Notes: a model not told the origin generated them from the letters alone. A DNA stretch of 64,000 bases from Defluviimonas sp. SAOS-178_SWC (GCF_039830135.1 NZ_CP156081.1:3954001-4018000), one strand, 5' to 3'; positions 54,968-64,000 are shown, numbered from the stretch's first letter. Translations and numbers: made by a program.

Positions 54968-55756
54968 ATGGCCGAACTGATGCGAGGAAAGCGCGGGCTC
55001 GTTATGGGCGTCGCGAACGAACGCTCCATTGCCTGGGGCATCGCCGCCGCGCTCGCCGCCGAAGGGGCGGAGCTGGCCTTCTCCTACCAGGGCGAGGCGT
55101 TCGGCAAACGGGTGGAACCCTTGGCCGCGTCCGTCGGGTCGGATTTCCTCGTCAACGTGGATGTCACGGATGACGCGAGCCTCGACAGCTGTTTCGCAAC
55201 GCTGAAGGACCGCTGGGGGCGCCTCGATTTCCTGATCCACGCGATTGCCTATTCCGACAAGAACGAGCTGACCGGCCGGTTCATCAACACCAGCCGCGAG
55301 AACTTCAAGACATCGCTGGCGATCTCCTGCTTTTCCTTCATCGACGTGGCGCGGCGCGCCTCCCAGTTGATGCCGGAGGGCGGAAGCCTCGTCACCCTGA
55401 CCTATGCGGGGTCGAACCGGGTGACGCCCAACTACAACGTGATGGGGGTCGCGAAGGCCGCGCTGGAAAGTGCGACGCGCTATCTCGCCAACGATCTCGG
55501 GCCGCAGAAAGTCCGGGTCAACGCGATCTCGCCGGGGCCGATGAAGACGCTCGCAGGGGCGGCGATCGGCGGCGCCCGCGCCACTTTCCGCCACACCGAG
55601 GCCAACGCGCCGATGCGCGCCAACGCGACGCTTGAGACCATTGGCGGAACGGCGGTCTATCTCTGCTCGGACTACGGCGCCTGCACGACCGGAGAGGTCA
55701 TCCGCGTCGACGGCGGCTTCCACGTCCTCGGCATGCCGCAGCCGGAAAACCTCTGA
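54968..55756 (+). CDS. fabI: Enoyl-ACP reductase (NADH)
   Basis: It reduces trans-2-enoyl-ACP, the last step of each elongation cycle; 262 residues, short-chain dehydrogenase fold. NADH-binding GVANERSIAWGIAAAL starts at residue 14, and the active site is YAGSNRVTPNYNVMGVAKAA (Tyr and Lys six apart). The end is VDGGFHVLGMPQ. This enzyme class is the triclosan target. It starts 6 bases after fabB. A BIME-like repeat follows and may end the transcript. Confidence 0.95.
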   Translation: MAELMRGKRGLVMGVANERSIAWGIAAALAAEGAELAFSYQGEAFGKRVEPLAASVGSDFLVNVDVTDDASLDSCFATLKDRWGRLDFLIHAIAYSDKNELTGRFINTSRENFKTSLAISCFSFIDVARRASQLMPEGGSLVTLTYAGSNRVTPNYNVMGVAKAALESATRYLANDLGPQKVRVNAISPGPMKTLAGAAIGGARATFRHTEANAPMRANATLETIGGTAVYLCSDYGACTTGEVIRVDGGFHVLGMPQPENL

Positions 55757-56177
55757 GCAGCGCTGTCGGGTCGAAGCCCCGACACAGATCGCCCCCGGCC
55801 GGCCCCAGTGCAAAGGGCGGCGCCCGACCTTGGGTGGGCGCGGCGCGAGGTGCGATTTGGGCGCTTTATCGTGCCAAACCCCTCCGACCGAACTTCTGCT
55901 GGAACCGTCGCAATGCGCCCTCCCAGGGGGAGGGTCGGGCGCCGCCCGGGCTGGTCGCCCGGGCGAGTGGTGTAGATGGGGCGCCATAGAGCAATTGAAT
56001 GACCAATCGAGCACGATGCAGCGAATAGGTGTGTCAGATCGGGTCTGAAGAACCGAGTGCGCCGAGACAGATATCGCCGAGCAATTCAGGCGAATGCGTT
56101 CAAGAGTTCCAATCAGAATTGGTTTGATGCAAGAATGCCTTCGAGAGGGTTCACCTCAGTTGGCGTATTTCGTTGTG
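55757..56177. other. 420-base intergenic region holding a twin-hairpin repeat
   Basis: No gene is visible. The left part contains the twin-hairpin repeat described separately. From about 55965 the composition turns AT-richer up to the unknown gene at 56178, which suggests a junction with acquired DNA. Candidate starts for that gene at 56094 and 56127 have little support. Confidence 0.6.
55815..55947. repeat. BIME-like element: two inverted hairpins
   Basis: GGGCGGCGCCCGACC at 55815-55829 recurs as its exact reverse complement at 55933-55947. Each end also forms its own hairpin (GCGCCC...GGGCGC, at 55820-55841 and 55915-55942), and the similarity extends inward as TGGGTGGGCG versus TGGGAGGGCG. 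The 133-base unit therefore looks like two REP-type hairpins facing each other. A palindromic GCCCGGGC occurs twice just after it. It lies 58 bases after fabI and may end or protect that transcript. Confidence 0.6.
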
Positions 56178-56837
56178 ATGATTAAAGTTCATATCCACGA
56201 AGACGACGTAGGAATACGAAATTTGTATCCGGCGTCTGCCTTGCGCGAGATCAGTGATGATCTTTCGGTGGTGCAAGCCAGTTTCGAAAAAAATCGTTCA
56301 CCGGATGGCTTGGGCTGGTCTGAAATCCATATTGTGCAGGAGCCGGAGAATTCATTCCTCTCGCTAAACCCAAAACTCGCAGACATCGTCAGCGTGATAG
56401 AACTGGAACTTCCGAGAATTGATGAGTTCGAAGTCGGATTTGGCTCCGACAACCCGCTTCACCACTTCGAAAGGGACGCACTATGCTATGGATTTGGTCG
56501 CCATCTCTATCTTAAGCTCGATGCCGACGGCGACGATCTGCGGGCGATTTGGTACGAAGCCAGATCGCGTGATCCGGAAGAACTTTTGGCGCTCAGACGT
56601 GCGATTGAAGCCGTCGATGGGGTACAGCCGCTAATGCTTGCCGACTACTGGCTGAATCTAGGCGGGTTGGTCCGGGATTCCGAATTTCTTGACAGATACT
56701 TCGGAGTCATAAGTGAGGCTGCTGCCAAAAGAGAGGCTGCCATCCAGCCTTCAGGGCCAGAACAATATGCACCCGCCCATAAAATCGGCGGCTGGTTTGC
56801 CGGATTGATCAAGAGCGTACTGGGCCGCGTGAGTTAG
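56178..56837 (+). CDS. Unknown protein with AT-richer codon use
   Basis: I do not recognise this 219-residue soluble protein. It starts MIKVHIHEDDVGIRNLYPAS with a strand-turn-helix pattern, then SEIHIVQEPENSFLSLNPKL, FGRHLYLKLDADGDDLRAIW, and an end with AAAKREAAIQPSGPEQ and KIGGWFAGLIKSVLGR (an amphipathic tail). Many acidic residues and its isolation would fit an immunity-type or accessory protein, but nothing confirms this. ATG 56178 begins the conserved-looking part; starts at 56094 and 56127 exist. Base composition differs from both neighbours, suggesting acquisition. Confidence 0.5.
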   Translation: MIKVHIHEDDVGIRNLYPASALREISDDLSVVQASFEKNRSPDGLGWSEIHIVQEPENSFLSLNPKLADIVSVIELELPRIDEFEVGFGSDNPLHHFERDALCYGFGRHLYLKLDADGDDLRAIWYEARSRDPEELLALRRAIEAVDGVQPLMLADYWLNLGGLVRDSEFLDRYFGVISEAAAKREAAIQPSGPEQYAPAHKIGGWFAGLIKSVLGRVS

Positions 56838-56945
56838 AGATATACATTTGCGGTTGAACTTATCGCGGAAGATAGGCGCGAACTCCCTTGACACGAGTGT
56901 CAGCGCTCTTGGCGCGAATGGCCGCTCCGTCCCGCAAAACCCCAC

Positions 56946-57536
56946 TCACTCCTTCCCCAGCCTCTTTCGCAACCCCTCGCTCTCATCCCGGTACGCCTCC
57001 GCATCGCCATACGCAACGAAATTGCCGTAGTGGTCATGCCTCCCGGCCATGCGGCGGGCGTGCTTGATCGGGCACCAGTATTGCTCGGTCCGGCCCGCCA
57101 CCTCGCGCACGAATGAGATCAGGCCATTGCAATAGCCGCAGTAGATACAGTTCAGCTTCTGCAAGCCGTTCAGATAGGCCAGATGCTGGCGGTCGATGGC
57201 GATGTGATCGGCGCGGCGCACCTTCGCGATCCCGTAGACCGGGAAGCAGATCGCCTGGTAGACGCTCACGAACAGGTCGAGAAGCGCGAAGGGGATTATG
57301 AGCGCATAGATCACCGGCGCGGTCAGGATGACCATCGGCCGCGCGGCGGCAAGGAACGCGCCCAGTTTCACCCTCAGTGCGCGGTGCCGCGCCAGAACCT
57401 CGCGGTCGAATGTGATGCGACCGCGCTCGATCCGGTAACGCAGCCTGGCGCGGCTTTCCTCCAGGTCGGCGTCGATCTCGGCCTCGATGGCGCGGACGGC
57501 CTCCTTCAGACGCTCGACGGGGGACGGGATAGTCAT
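56946..57536 (-). CDS. Membrane protein with a CxxCxxC cluster, function unknown
   Basis: This 196-residue protein has a charged helical N-terminus (EAVRAIEAEIDADLEESRAR), two closely spaced hydrophobic segments (about 75-110: AARPMVILTAPVIYALIIPF and on), and a C-terminal part with LNCIYCGYCNGLISFVREVA, followed by EQYWCPIKHARRM and HDHYGNFVAYGD. The CxxCxxC and later Cys/His residues suggest a metal or cluster site facing the cytoplasm. I have the impression of related proteins in Rhodobacteraceae, all unannotated. ATG 57536 is unambiguous. Confidence 0.65.
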   Translation of the reverse strand: MTIPSPVERLKEAVRAIEAEIDADLEESRARLRYRIERGRITFDREVLARHRALRVKLGAFLAAARPMVILTAPVIYALIIPFALLDLFVSVYQAICFPVYGIAKVRRADHIAIDRQHLAYLNGLQKLNCIYCGYCNGLISFVREVAGRTEQYWCPIKHARRMAGRHDHYGNFVAYGDAEAYRDESEGLRKRLGKE

Positions 57537-57700
57537 TGTGCGCTCCTCATGGCTTCAGCCTGTCGCCTGCCGGGATCGTAGCCCCCCTGACCGGGCGTTT
57601 GTCAAACACAGCAGAGGGAAGGGCGCGCATTGTTCCCCGCACATTTCCACCCTTGCCCCTTGCCCTTGCCCGCGCCAGTCTGGGTCCGACAGGGGGCCGC

Positions 57701-58384
57701 ATGACCATTATGACCTGCATCTTCGACGCCTACGGCACGCTCTTCGACGTTGCCGCCGCCGCCCGGCTCGCGGCCGCCGAACCGGGACACGAGGCTTTGG
57801 CGGCAACCTGGCCGAAACTGGCCGAGGACTGGCGGCGAAAACAGCTCGAATATACCTGGCTTCGGGCCGTCATGGGCCGGCACACCGATTTCTGGACCGT
57901 CACGCAGGACGGCCTCGACTGGGCGCTTGAGGCGGCGGGGCTGTCCGATCCGGACCTTCGCGAACGGCTTCTGGCCCTTTACTGGGAGCTTCAGGCCTAT
58001 CCGGAAGTGCCCGCCATGCTTGCCGCGCTGAAGGCGAAGGGGCTGGCGACCGCGATCCTCTCGAACGGCTCGCCGGACATGCTCGCCGGGGCGGTCACGT
58101 CGGCCGGGATCGGCGCATTCCTGGACGATACGCTTTCGGTCGAGAGCGTCGGCGTCTTCAAGCCCGACGCGCGGGTCTACCGGCTCGTGACCGCGCGTTT
58201 CGCCTGTACTCCCGAGAGCGTCCTCTTCGTCTCCTCCAACGGCTGGGACGCGGCGGCGGCCTCGGGCTTCGGCTTCCGCACCGCCTGGGTCAACCGGGCG
58301 GGGGCGCCGATGGACCGGCTGCCCGCGCGGCCGCACCACGTCTTGTCCGATCTCACCGCAATCCCGGATATCGCACGCCCATGA
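57701..58384 (+). CDS. Haloacid dehalogenase, type II
   Basis: This is a HAD-superfamily hydrolase of 227 residues resembling L-2-haloacid dehalogenases, which remove halide from 2-haloalkanoates. The nucleophile aspartate is in CIFDAYGTLFDV (residue 9), then Arg in WLRAVMG, the serine motif LSNGSPDML, lysine in GVFKPDARVY, and SSNGWDAAAASGFGFRTAWV near the C-terminus. ATG 57701 gives the aspartate at the usual place. Its TGA overlaps the next gene's ATG (ATGA), linking it to an alpha/beta hydrolase and a dehydratase. Physiological substrates in this organism are unknown. Confidence 0.85.
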   Translation: MTIMTCIFDAYGTLFDVAAAARLAAAEPGHEALAATWPKLAEDWRRKQLEYTWLRAVMGRHTDFWTVTQDGLDWALEAAGLSDPDLRERLLALYWELQAYPEVPAMLAALKAKGLATAILSNGSPDMLAGAVTSAGIGAFLDDTLSVESVGVFKPDARVYRLVTARFACTPESVLFVSSNGWDAAAASGFGFRTAWVNRAGAPMDRLPARPHHVLSDLTAIPDIARP

Positions 58385-59208
58385 CGCTCCTTCATTTCAC
58401 GGCCTCCGACGGCGCCCGCCTTGCCTACCGTGACGAGGGCGAAGGGTTGCCCGTCCTCTGCCTCGCGGGCCTCACGCGCTCGTCGACGGATTTCGACTTC
58501 GTCGCACCTCATCTCAGCCATGTCCGGCTGATCCGGGCAGACTATCGCGGACGCGGCGGATCGGAATGGACTGGCGCGGCGAGCTATACGGTCCCGCGCG
58601 AGGCGCAGGATGCGCTCGAACTCCTCGACCATCTCGGTCTCGAGCAGGTGGCGCTGCTCGGCACCTCTCGCGGCGGGCTTATCGGCATGATGCTGGCGGC
58701 GACCTCGCGACACCGGCTTCTCGGTCTTTGCTTCAACGATATCGGCCCGGTTATCGAGCGGACGGGGCTGGAGAAGATCTTCGACTATGTCGGCCGAAAT
58801 CCTGCGGCAAAGACGATGGACGAACTCGTGGCGCGGATGCCGAAGGCGATGCCGGGCTTTGCGAACATCCCCGAGGAACGCTGGCGCGCCTTTGCCGAAC
58901 GGCTCTATGTCGAGGTGCCGGAGGGCCTGCACATCCGCTACGATCCGGAACTGCGGACCAGTTTCCTTGCGGCCTTCGACGGGCCGGAGGTCGACCTCTG
59001 GCCCGTGTTCGACGCCTGCGCCGGCCTGCCTCTTGCGCTGATCCGAGGGGCGAATTCCGATCTTCTGTCGGAGGCAACGGCAAAGGAGATGCGGCGCCGG
59101 CGGCCGGACATGATCCATGCGAACGTGCCGGACCGCGCCCATGTGCCCTTCCTCGACGAGGCCGAAAGCCTCACCGCCCTTACCGCCTGGCTGGGATTGA
59201 TGCGATGA
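58381..59208 (+). CDS. Alpha/beta-fold hydrolase
   Basis: This is a 275-residue serine hydrolase. The nucleophile elbow is LLGTSRGGLIG (Ser about 102), the oxyanion region is LAGLTRSSTDFDFVA, and the acid and histidine are probably in RGANSDLLSEA and DRAHVPFLDE. ATG 58381 overlaps the dehalogenase stop by ATGA, and its own stop overlaps the next gene the same way, so three enzymes are made from one coupled message. This could be an esterase or lactonase acting on a dehalogenation product, which is inference from context. Confidence 0.85.
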   Translation: MTLLHFTASDGARLAYRDEGEGLPVLCLAGLTRSSTDFDFVAPHLSHVRLIRADYRGRGGSEWTGAASYTVPREAQDALELLDHLGLEQVALLGTSRGGLIGMMLAATSRHRLLGLCFNDIGPVIERTGLEKIFDYVGRNPAAKTMDELVARMPKAMPGFANIPEERWRAFAERLYVEVPEGLHIRYDPELRTSFLAAFDGPEVDLWPVFDACAGLPLALIRGANSDLLSEATAKEMRRRRPDMIHANVPDRAHVPFLDEAESLTALTAWLGLMR

Positions 59209-60182
59209 ACATAGAGATGATCGAGGCCGCAGCCGAACGGTTGAAGGGGCACGCGCTCCGCACCCCGCTTCTTAGCTCACCGTTTCTCGACGAGATTGCC
59301 GGACGACGGGTCTTCGTGAAGCCGGAATGCCTCCAGCATACCGGGTCGTTCAAGTTCCGTGGCGGCTGGTCGGCGGTTTCGGCGCTTTCGCCGGAGGCGC
59401 GGGCGCAAGGTGTGATCGCGTATTCCTCCGGCAACCACGCGCAAGGCGTGGCACAGGCGGCGCGAGCGCATGGGACGCCTTGCGTGATCCTGATGCCGGC
59501 CGACGCGCCGCGGGTGAAGATCGCCAATACCCGCGCACTCGGGGCCGAGGTTGTCCTGTATGACCGCGCCACCGGCGACCGGGACGCGATCGGCGCGGCG
59601 CTTGCGGAGGATCGCGGCCTCACGCTGATCAAGCCCTTCGACGAGCCGCAGGTGATCGCCGGGCAGGGCACAACGGGGCTTGAGATCGCCGAACAGGCGG
59701 CCGAGGCCGGAGTGACGGAAGCCGAGGTGCTGGTGCCCTGCGGTGGCGGCGGGCTGACGTCCGGCATTGCGCTGGCGCTCGAAGCGAAGGCGCCGGGACT
59801 CAGGGTCCGAACGGTCGAGCCGGAAGGCTTCGACGACGTGAAGCGCTCGCTCGCGTCGGGGCGGATCGAACGCAATACGCGGCTCTCGGGGTCGCTCTGC
59901 GACGCGATCGTCACGCCGTCGCCGGGCCAGATCACCTTCCCGATCCTCGCCCGGCTTTGCGGGCCGGGCCTTGCGGTGAGCGAGGATCAGGCGCTCGCCG
60001 CGATGGCGGCCGCGTTCGCGCGCCTCCATGTGGTGATCGAACCGGGCGGGGCGGTGGCATTGGCCGCTGCCCTTTATCATCCGGGCGAGATCGCGGGCGA
60101 TGCGGTGATCGTCGTGGCGTCCGGCGGCAATGTCGATGCCGAGATCTACCGCAAGGCGCTCGAACGCTTCGCCACGGGCTGA
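59205..60182 (+). CDS. PLP-dependent threonine/serine dehydratase
   Basis: This is a fold-type II PLP enzyme of 325 residues; such enzymes deaminate threonine or serine to 2-oxo acids. PLP lysine is in HTGSFKFRGGWSAV (about residue 50), with SSGNHAQGVAQAARAHG, and the phosphate-binding glycine loop LVPCGGGGLTSG. The regulatory C-terminal ACT domain of biosynthetic IlvA is absent, so it is the short catabolic type, or a racemase-like relative. ATG 59205 overlaps the hydrolase stop (ATGA), ending the three-gene set. Specificity for Thr, Ser or a 3-hydroxyaspartate cannot be decided. Confidence 0.87.
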   Translation: MNIEMIEAAAERLKGHALRTPLLSSPFLDEIAGRRVFVKPECLQHTGSFKFRGGWSAVSALSPEARAQGVIAYSSGNHAQGVAQAARAHGTPCVILMPADAPRVKIANTRALGAEVVLYDRATGDRDAIGAALAEDRGLTLIKPFDEPQVIAGQGTTGLEIAEQAAEAGVTEAEVLVPCGGGGLTSGIALALEAKAPGLRVRTVEPEGFDDVKRSLASGRIERNTRLSGSLCDAIVTPSPGQITFPILARLCGPGLAVSEDQALAAMAAAFARLHVVIEPGGAVALAAALYHPGEIAGDAVIVVASGGNVDAEIYRKALERFATG

Positions 60183-60220
60183 CGAGGGGCGCGGAATACC
60201 CGGCCCGCTCTCGTGGCCGG

Positions 60221-61291
60221 TCACGGCAGATCGAGATCGACCCAGACCAGCCGGTGGCGCGACGCGGCCTCGGCCAGCACAGCCGCATCGCTGCCGGGTT
60301 CCGGCCACCAGACCCCCGCCGCCGTCACCTTCAGCGCCGACGAGGGAAGCACATAGTCCACGCGCATGTTGCCCGGGCCCGGATCGTCTGGCCAGTCCGC
60401 CGTGTCGAGGGCCGGATCGCCCGATTGCCCGACGTTCGCGCCCCCCTGCCCCGCCGCCGCCACGCCGCCCGTACTCGCAGGTTTCGGATCGCGGAACCGG
60501 TCGCCGTTCAGCAACGCCTTTAACGCGTCCGGCTGGCCATCGCCGTCCACGGTGTCGAGATTGGCATCGCCGAGCAGAACCAGCGGCCCTTTCGGTGGGG
60601 GATATGGCAAGGCGCCGTCCAGCAGGCGCGACCAGAATGCGGCCTCGTCGTGGTTGCGCCGTCCGTTGCGATCCTCCGGCCCGTCGAAGACCGGCGGCGA
60701 GGCATGCCAGGCCAGGAGCGTCAGGGTCCCGCCGCCCGGCAGATCCACCGGAACCGCCCAGTGGCCGGTCGAAGAAAGTCGCTGTACCGTCGATGCTTCG
60801 GGCGACAACTCGGCGCCGTCGATCAGCGCGCCGGGCAGATCGCGCCAGAGAAATCCCGAATAGTCCTCTGCCGGCCCGAGAGGCAGGCGCGACAGTATCG
60901 CCATTCCCCCCTCGCCCGCGAACCGTCCGAACCCCTGAGCGTCGCCCGGCCCGCCAGTCCGACCGTCGCCGTCGACGTCGATCCCCGTGGCCCAGCCGGT
61001 ATTCGGCCTGAGCGCGAAACGATGCGGATAGTCCCGGCCCTTGATGGCGATCCGCCCGGCAAAGGCGTTGAGGGCGACAAGGTCGAGGTCGTAGTCGATG
61101 CCGGTCAGAAGCAGCACGTCCGGCGCTGCCGCGGCGATCACCGATGCCGCCGCCTCGACCTGGGGGTCAGTGCCCGTGAGTATGTCGCGCAGGAGGAGCC
61201 CCGGCCCCTTGCGGGAAAGGTCGGCATTGTAGGTGGCAACGCGCAGCGGTTCGGCCGTGGCAGGACAGGCGGCGATTGCGGCAAGGATCAG
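60221..61291 (-). CDS. Secreted endonuclease/exonuclease/phosphatase-fold protein
   Basis: This is a protein of the EEP superfamily, about 356 residues. LRVATYNADLSRKGPG starts the domain; GIDYDLDLVALNAF, LLAWHASPPVFDG, VLLGDANLDTVDGDG and an end with MRVDYVLPSSAL carry the metal and catalytic residues (Asn, Asp, His/Asp). A hydrophobic stretch (ILAAIAACPATA) precedes it, so export is likely. The start is unclear: the only ATG in frame (61411) lies deep inside the upstream gene, while a CTG at 61291 overlaps that gene's stop as CTGA. I report the CTG. The substrate (nucleic acid or phosphoester) is open. Confidence 0.75.
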   Translation of the reverse strand: MILAAIAACPATAEPLRVATYNADLSRKGPGLLLRDILTGTDPQVEAAASVIAAAAPDVLLLTGIDYDLDLVALNAFAGRIAIKGRDYPHRFALRPNTGWATGIDVDGDGRTGGPGDAQGFGRFAGEGGMAILSRLPLGPAEDYSGFLWRDLPGALIDGAELSPEASTVQRLSSTGHWAVPVDLPGGGTLTLLAWHASPPVFDGPEDRNGRRNHDEAAFWSRLLDGALPYPPPKGPLVLLGDANLDTVDGDGQPDALKALLNGDRFRDPKPASTGGVAAAGQGGANVGQSGDPALDTADWPDDPGPGNMRVDYVLPSSALKVTAAGVWWPEPGSDAAVLAEAASRHRLVWVDLDLP

Positions 61292-62124
61292 GCCGGCAAA
61301 AGCTCCGCTTCGGCAGCCACATTGTTCTGCCGGCGCTTCGCCGCGATCATTCCGGCGATACGTCCCATCGCGATGCCGCGCATGAAGAGGGAGGCGGGAA
61401 GGAAGGCCCATGCTGTCATCGTCCAGATCAGGGTTTGCGGGCTTTCCAGCGTCACCGGCGAGAAGGCGAGCGAGGCGAGCTTGACCGCGGCAGGGATAAG
61501 GAACGGCAGAAGAAAGCCGAGCGCGATGTTGAACCTTGCATCGCGCTGCAGGCGGTCGACCACGTCGCCCCCCGTCGTCGGATCGAAGGTGGGCAGGTTG
61601 ATCCAGACGTTGAACGTCCCGATCCGGCTCGGCCAGCCGATCATCCGCATCGTCACGACAAAGCCGATCAATGTCAGAAGCGAGATCATGTAGGCGATCC
61701 CGGCAGAGGTCCGCACCATGATCAGGTGGCGCGTGCTCATGTCCTCCGGCAGCATCAGCACGACAAGCCGCACCGGGCTGTAGGGCACGTCGATAACCTC
61801 GCCCAGCTTGTCGCCGAGGGCCGCGATGAATTCCGTCAGCGTCGTCGGCTCGGTCTGGCCGCGCACGATGGTGGACAGGAGCATCACGGTGATGAAGAGC
61901 GACAGGAAGCGCAACCGGTTGAAGGGCGGCGCGTCACGGAACTCCACGAGGCCGGGATAGGTGGAGGCATATTCGAAGAACGTCAGCGCCGCGGCGAAAA
62001 GCGCCACCAGGGCGACGATTTGCGTCGTGTCGCTGGAGACATGCGGCAGCATCAGGGACGGTGTCGCGATCAACACCATCACCAGCACTGCGCGCACCAG
62101 GGCGCCTGTGAGCTGAGAAATCAC
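61288..62124 (-). CDS. Multi-spanning membrane protein of unknown function
   Basis: This 278-residue inner-membrane protein has about seven hydrophobic segments, with LVMVLIATPSLMLP at the start and FLLPFLIPAAVKLASLAF near the end. A periplasmic or cytoplasmic loop holds FRDAPPFNRLRFLSLFITVM. Charged residues between segments include RTSAGIAYMI. I do not recognise a transporter family. Similar proteins appear conserved in Rhodobacteraceae next to EEP-fold genes, from memory and unverified. The stop overlaps the presumed EEP start, hinting at joint expression. ATG 62124 is clear. Confidence 0.68.
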   Translation of the reverse strand: MISQLTGALVRAVLVMVLIATPSLMLPHVSSDTTQIVALVALFAAALTFFEYASTYPGLVEFRDAPPFNRLRFLSLFITVMLLSTIVRGQTEPTTLTEFIAALGDKLGEVIDVPYSPVRLVVLMLPEDMSTRHLIMVRTSAGIAYMISLLTLIGFVVTMRMIGWPSRIGTFNVWINLPTFDPTTGGDVVDRLQRDARFNIALGFLLPFLIPAAVKLASLAFSPVTLESPQTLIWTMTAWAFLPASLFMRGIAMGRIAGMIAAKRRQNNVAAEAELLPA

Positions 62125-62350
62125 TGCCCTACATCCTCAACCTGGCCGGGACCGGTACATTGCCGGGCGCCTTGGACCAACTTGAGCCCGCCAATTGTGG
62201 CGAACTGCCTCTTTGTTGCCCAACTTTTGCCCAACTTCGTCTCCCCATCAACGTTTCATTAAGTTAAATCCGGGCATTGGGGCCTTTTCGTGGAAGAACT
62301 GGTGCGGCAATGCATCATTTCATGAGCAAGAATCCGCCGACAATCGCGCA

Positions 62351-62378
62351 ACAATAAGGCCGCCCCGAAGGGCGGCCC
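62351..62378 (-). terminator. Terminator of the leuC-leuD operon
   Basis: An 8-bp stem GGCCGCCC/GGGCGGCC with a 4-base loop lies 24 bases after the leuD stop and is followed on the minus strand by TTATTGTTG. Confidence 0.75.
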
Positions 62379-62401
62379 AAGATGTTGTATTTCAGTGGTT
62401 T

Positions 62402-63007
62402 TCAGACCCAAGGACGAGCCTGGGCCGCCGTCTGTTCGAATGTGTCGATGCTGGAAACTTTCTCCAGCGTCAGGCCGATATCGTCCAGGCCATTGAGGAG
62501 ACAGTGCTTGCGGAACGGGTCAACCTCGAAGGCGAAGCTCTGCCCGTCCGAGGTGGTGACCGTCTGCGCCTCGAGGTCCACCGTCATCCGCGCATTGGCG
62601 CCTTTCCGCGCATCCTCCATCAGGACGTCCACGACCTCCTGCGGCATCACGATCGGCAGGATGCCGTTCTTGAAGCAGTTGTTGTAGAAGATGTCGGCGA
62701 AGGAGGTGGAGATCACGCAGCGGATGCCGAAGTCGAGAAGCGCCCAGGGGGCGTGCTCGCGGCTCGACCCGCAGCCGAAATTGTCGCCGGCGACGATGAC
62801 CTCGGCATTCCGGTAGGCCGGCTGGTTCAGCACGAAGTCCGGGATTTCCTTGCCGTCCAGCGTGAAGCGCATCTCGTCAAAGAGGTTCTTGCCGAGGCCC
62901 GAGCGCTTGATCGTCTTGAGGAACTGCTTGGGGATGATCATGTCGGTGTCGATGTTGACCAAGGGCATTGGCGCCGCGACCCCGGTGAGGGTGGTGAATT
63001 TGTCCAT
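62402..63007 (-). CDS. leuD: 3-isopropylmalate dehydratase small subunit
   Basis: With LeuC it isomerises 2-isopropylmalate to 3-isopropylmalate in leucine synthesis; 201 residues, aconitase swivel domain. [20 protein letters not shown] at the N-terminus and [17 protein letters not shown] (substrate-binding serine and arginine) near residue 75 are typical, and [20 protein letters not shown] follows. ATG 63007 is 12 bases after leuC. Confidence 0.95.
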   Translation of the reverse strand: MDKFTTLTGVAAPMPLVNIDTDMIIPKQFLKTIKRSGLGKNLFDEMRFTLDGKEIPDFVLNQPAYRNAEVIVAGDNFGCGSSREHAPWALLDFGIRCVISTSFADIFYNNCFKNGILPIVMPQEVVDVLMEDARKGANARMTVDLEAQTVTTSDGQSFAFEVDPFRKHCLLNGLDDIGLTLEKVSSIDTFEQTAAQARPWV

Positions 63008-63019
63008 TGTCGCTCTCCC

Positions 63020-64000
<981 letters not shown>

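Overview
The window is GC-rich chromosomal DNA from an alphaproteobacterium, most likely of the Rhodobacteraceae/Paracoccaceae (Rhodobacterales). Three things point there: the order cmk - hypothetical gene - rpsA - ihfB - lapA - trpF - trpB, an apparent SAM/SAH riboswitch in front of metK (a class known from Rhodobacterales), and several membrane or secreted proteins of a type usual in this family. Most of the window is dense housekeeping sequence with short or overlapping gene junctions. Foreign or decayed DNA is confined to a few short stretches.

Layout. 1-4.9 kb: a polyamine-type ABC importer (ATPase, binding protein, two permeases). 4.9-11.6 kb, minus strand: an AEC-family transporter, MBL-fold hydrolase, TatD nuclease, holB, tmk, a D,D-carboxypeptidase and a SPOR lipoprotein, packed end to end. 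11.8-14.7 kb: tRNA-Ser(UGA), then an AT-richer island with a small zinc-ribbon protein, an unknown protein carrying a HEPN-like R-N-x4-H motif, and two small conserved mobile-DNA-type genes. The island ends against a 5'-truncated copy of the neighbouring secreted SH3-type gene. 15-19 kb: that SH3 protein, a CPBP-family membrane protein and an M13 metallopeptidase. 19.1-20.6 kb: a dead IS110-type transposase and a decayed gene fragment.

20.6-31.9 kb: ychF, an Asp-box propeller plus MoaD/ThiS-like pair, trpA, a ZIP transporter, lldD behind a perfect 17-bp inverted repeat, an MFS transporter, rplY-pth, a serine hydrolase with a DUF2237 protein, a membrane-anchored LuxR-type regulator and a Tat-exported repeat protein. 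32-49.4 kb, mostly minus strand: trpB, a GNAT protein, trpF, lapA-like, ihfB, rpsA, cmk, aroA, trmB, queF, metK, lnt, corC-like, ybeY, phoH and an OmpA/lipoprotein pair that shares a motif.

49.5-64 kb: miaB, two unknown genes, irr divergent from fabA-fabB-fabI (unsaturated fatty-acid synthesis), a twin-hairpin (BIME-like) repeat followed by an AT-richer unknown gene, a translationally coupled set of HAD dehalogenase, alpha/beta hydrolase and PLP dehydratase, a secreted EEP-fold protein with its membrane neighbour, and leuCD, with leuC running off the right edge.

Together the genes cover tryptophan, leucine and aromatic synthesis, translation, the methyl cycle, envelope lipid and lipoprotein maturation, and nutrient import. 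The best leads for new biology are the HEPN-like island gene, the MoaD-like/propeller pair, the lldD leader repeat and the motif shared by the OmpA/lipoprotein pair.
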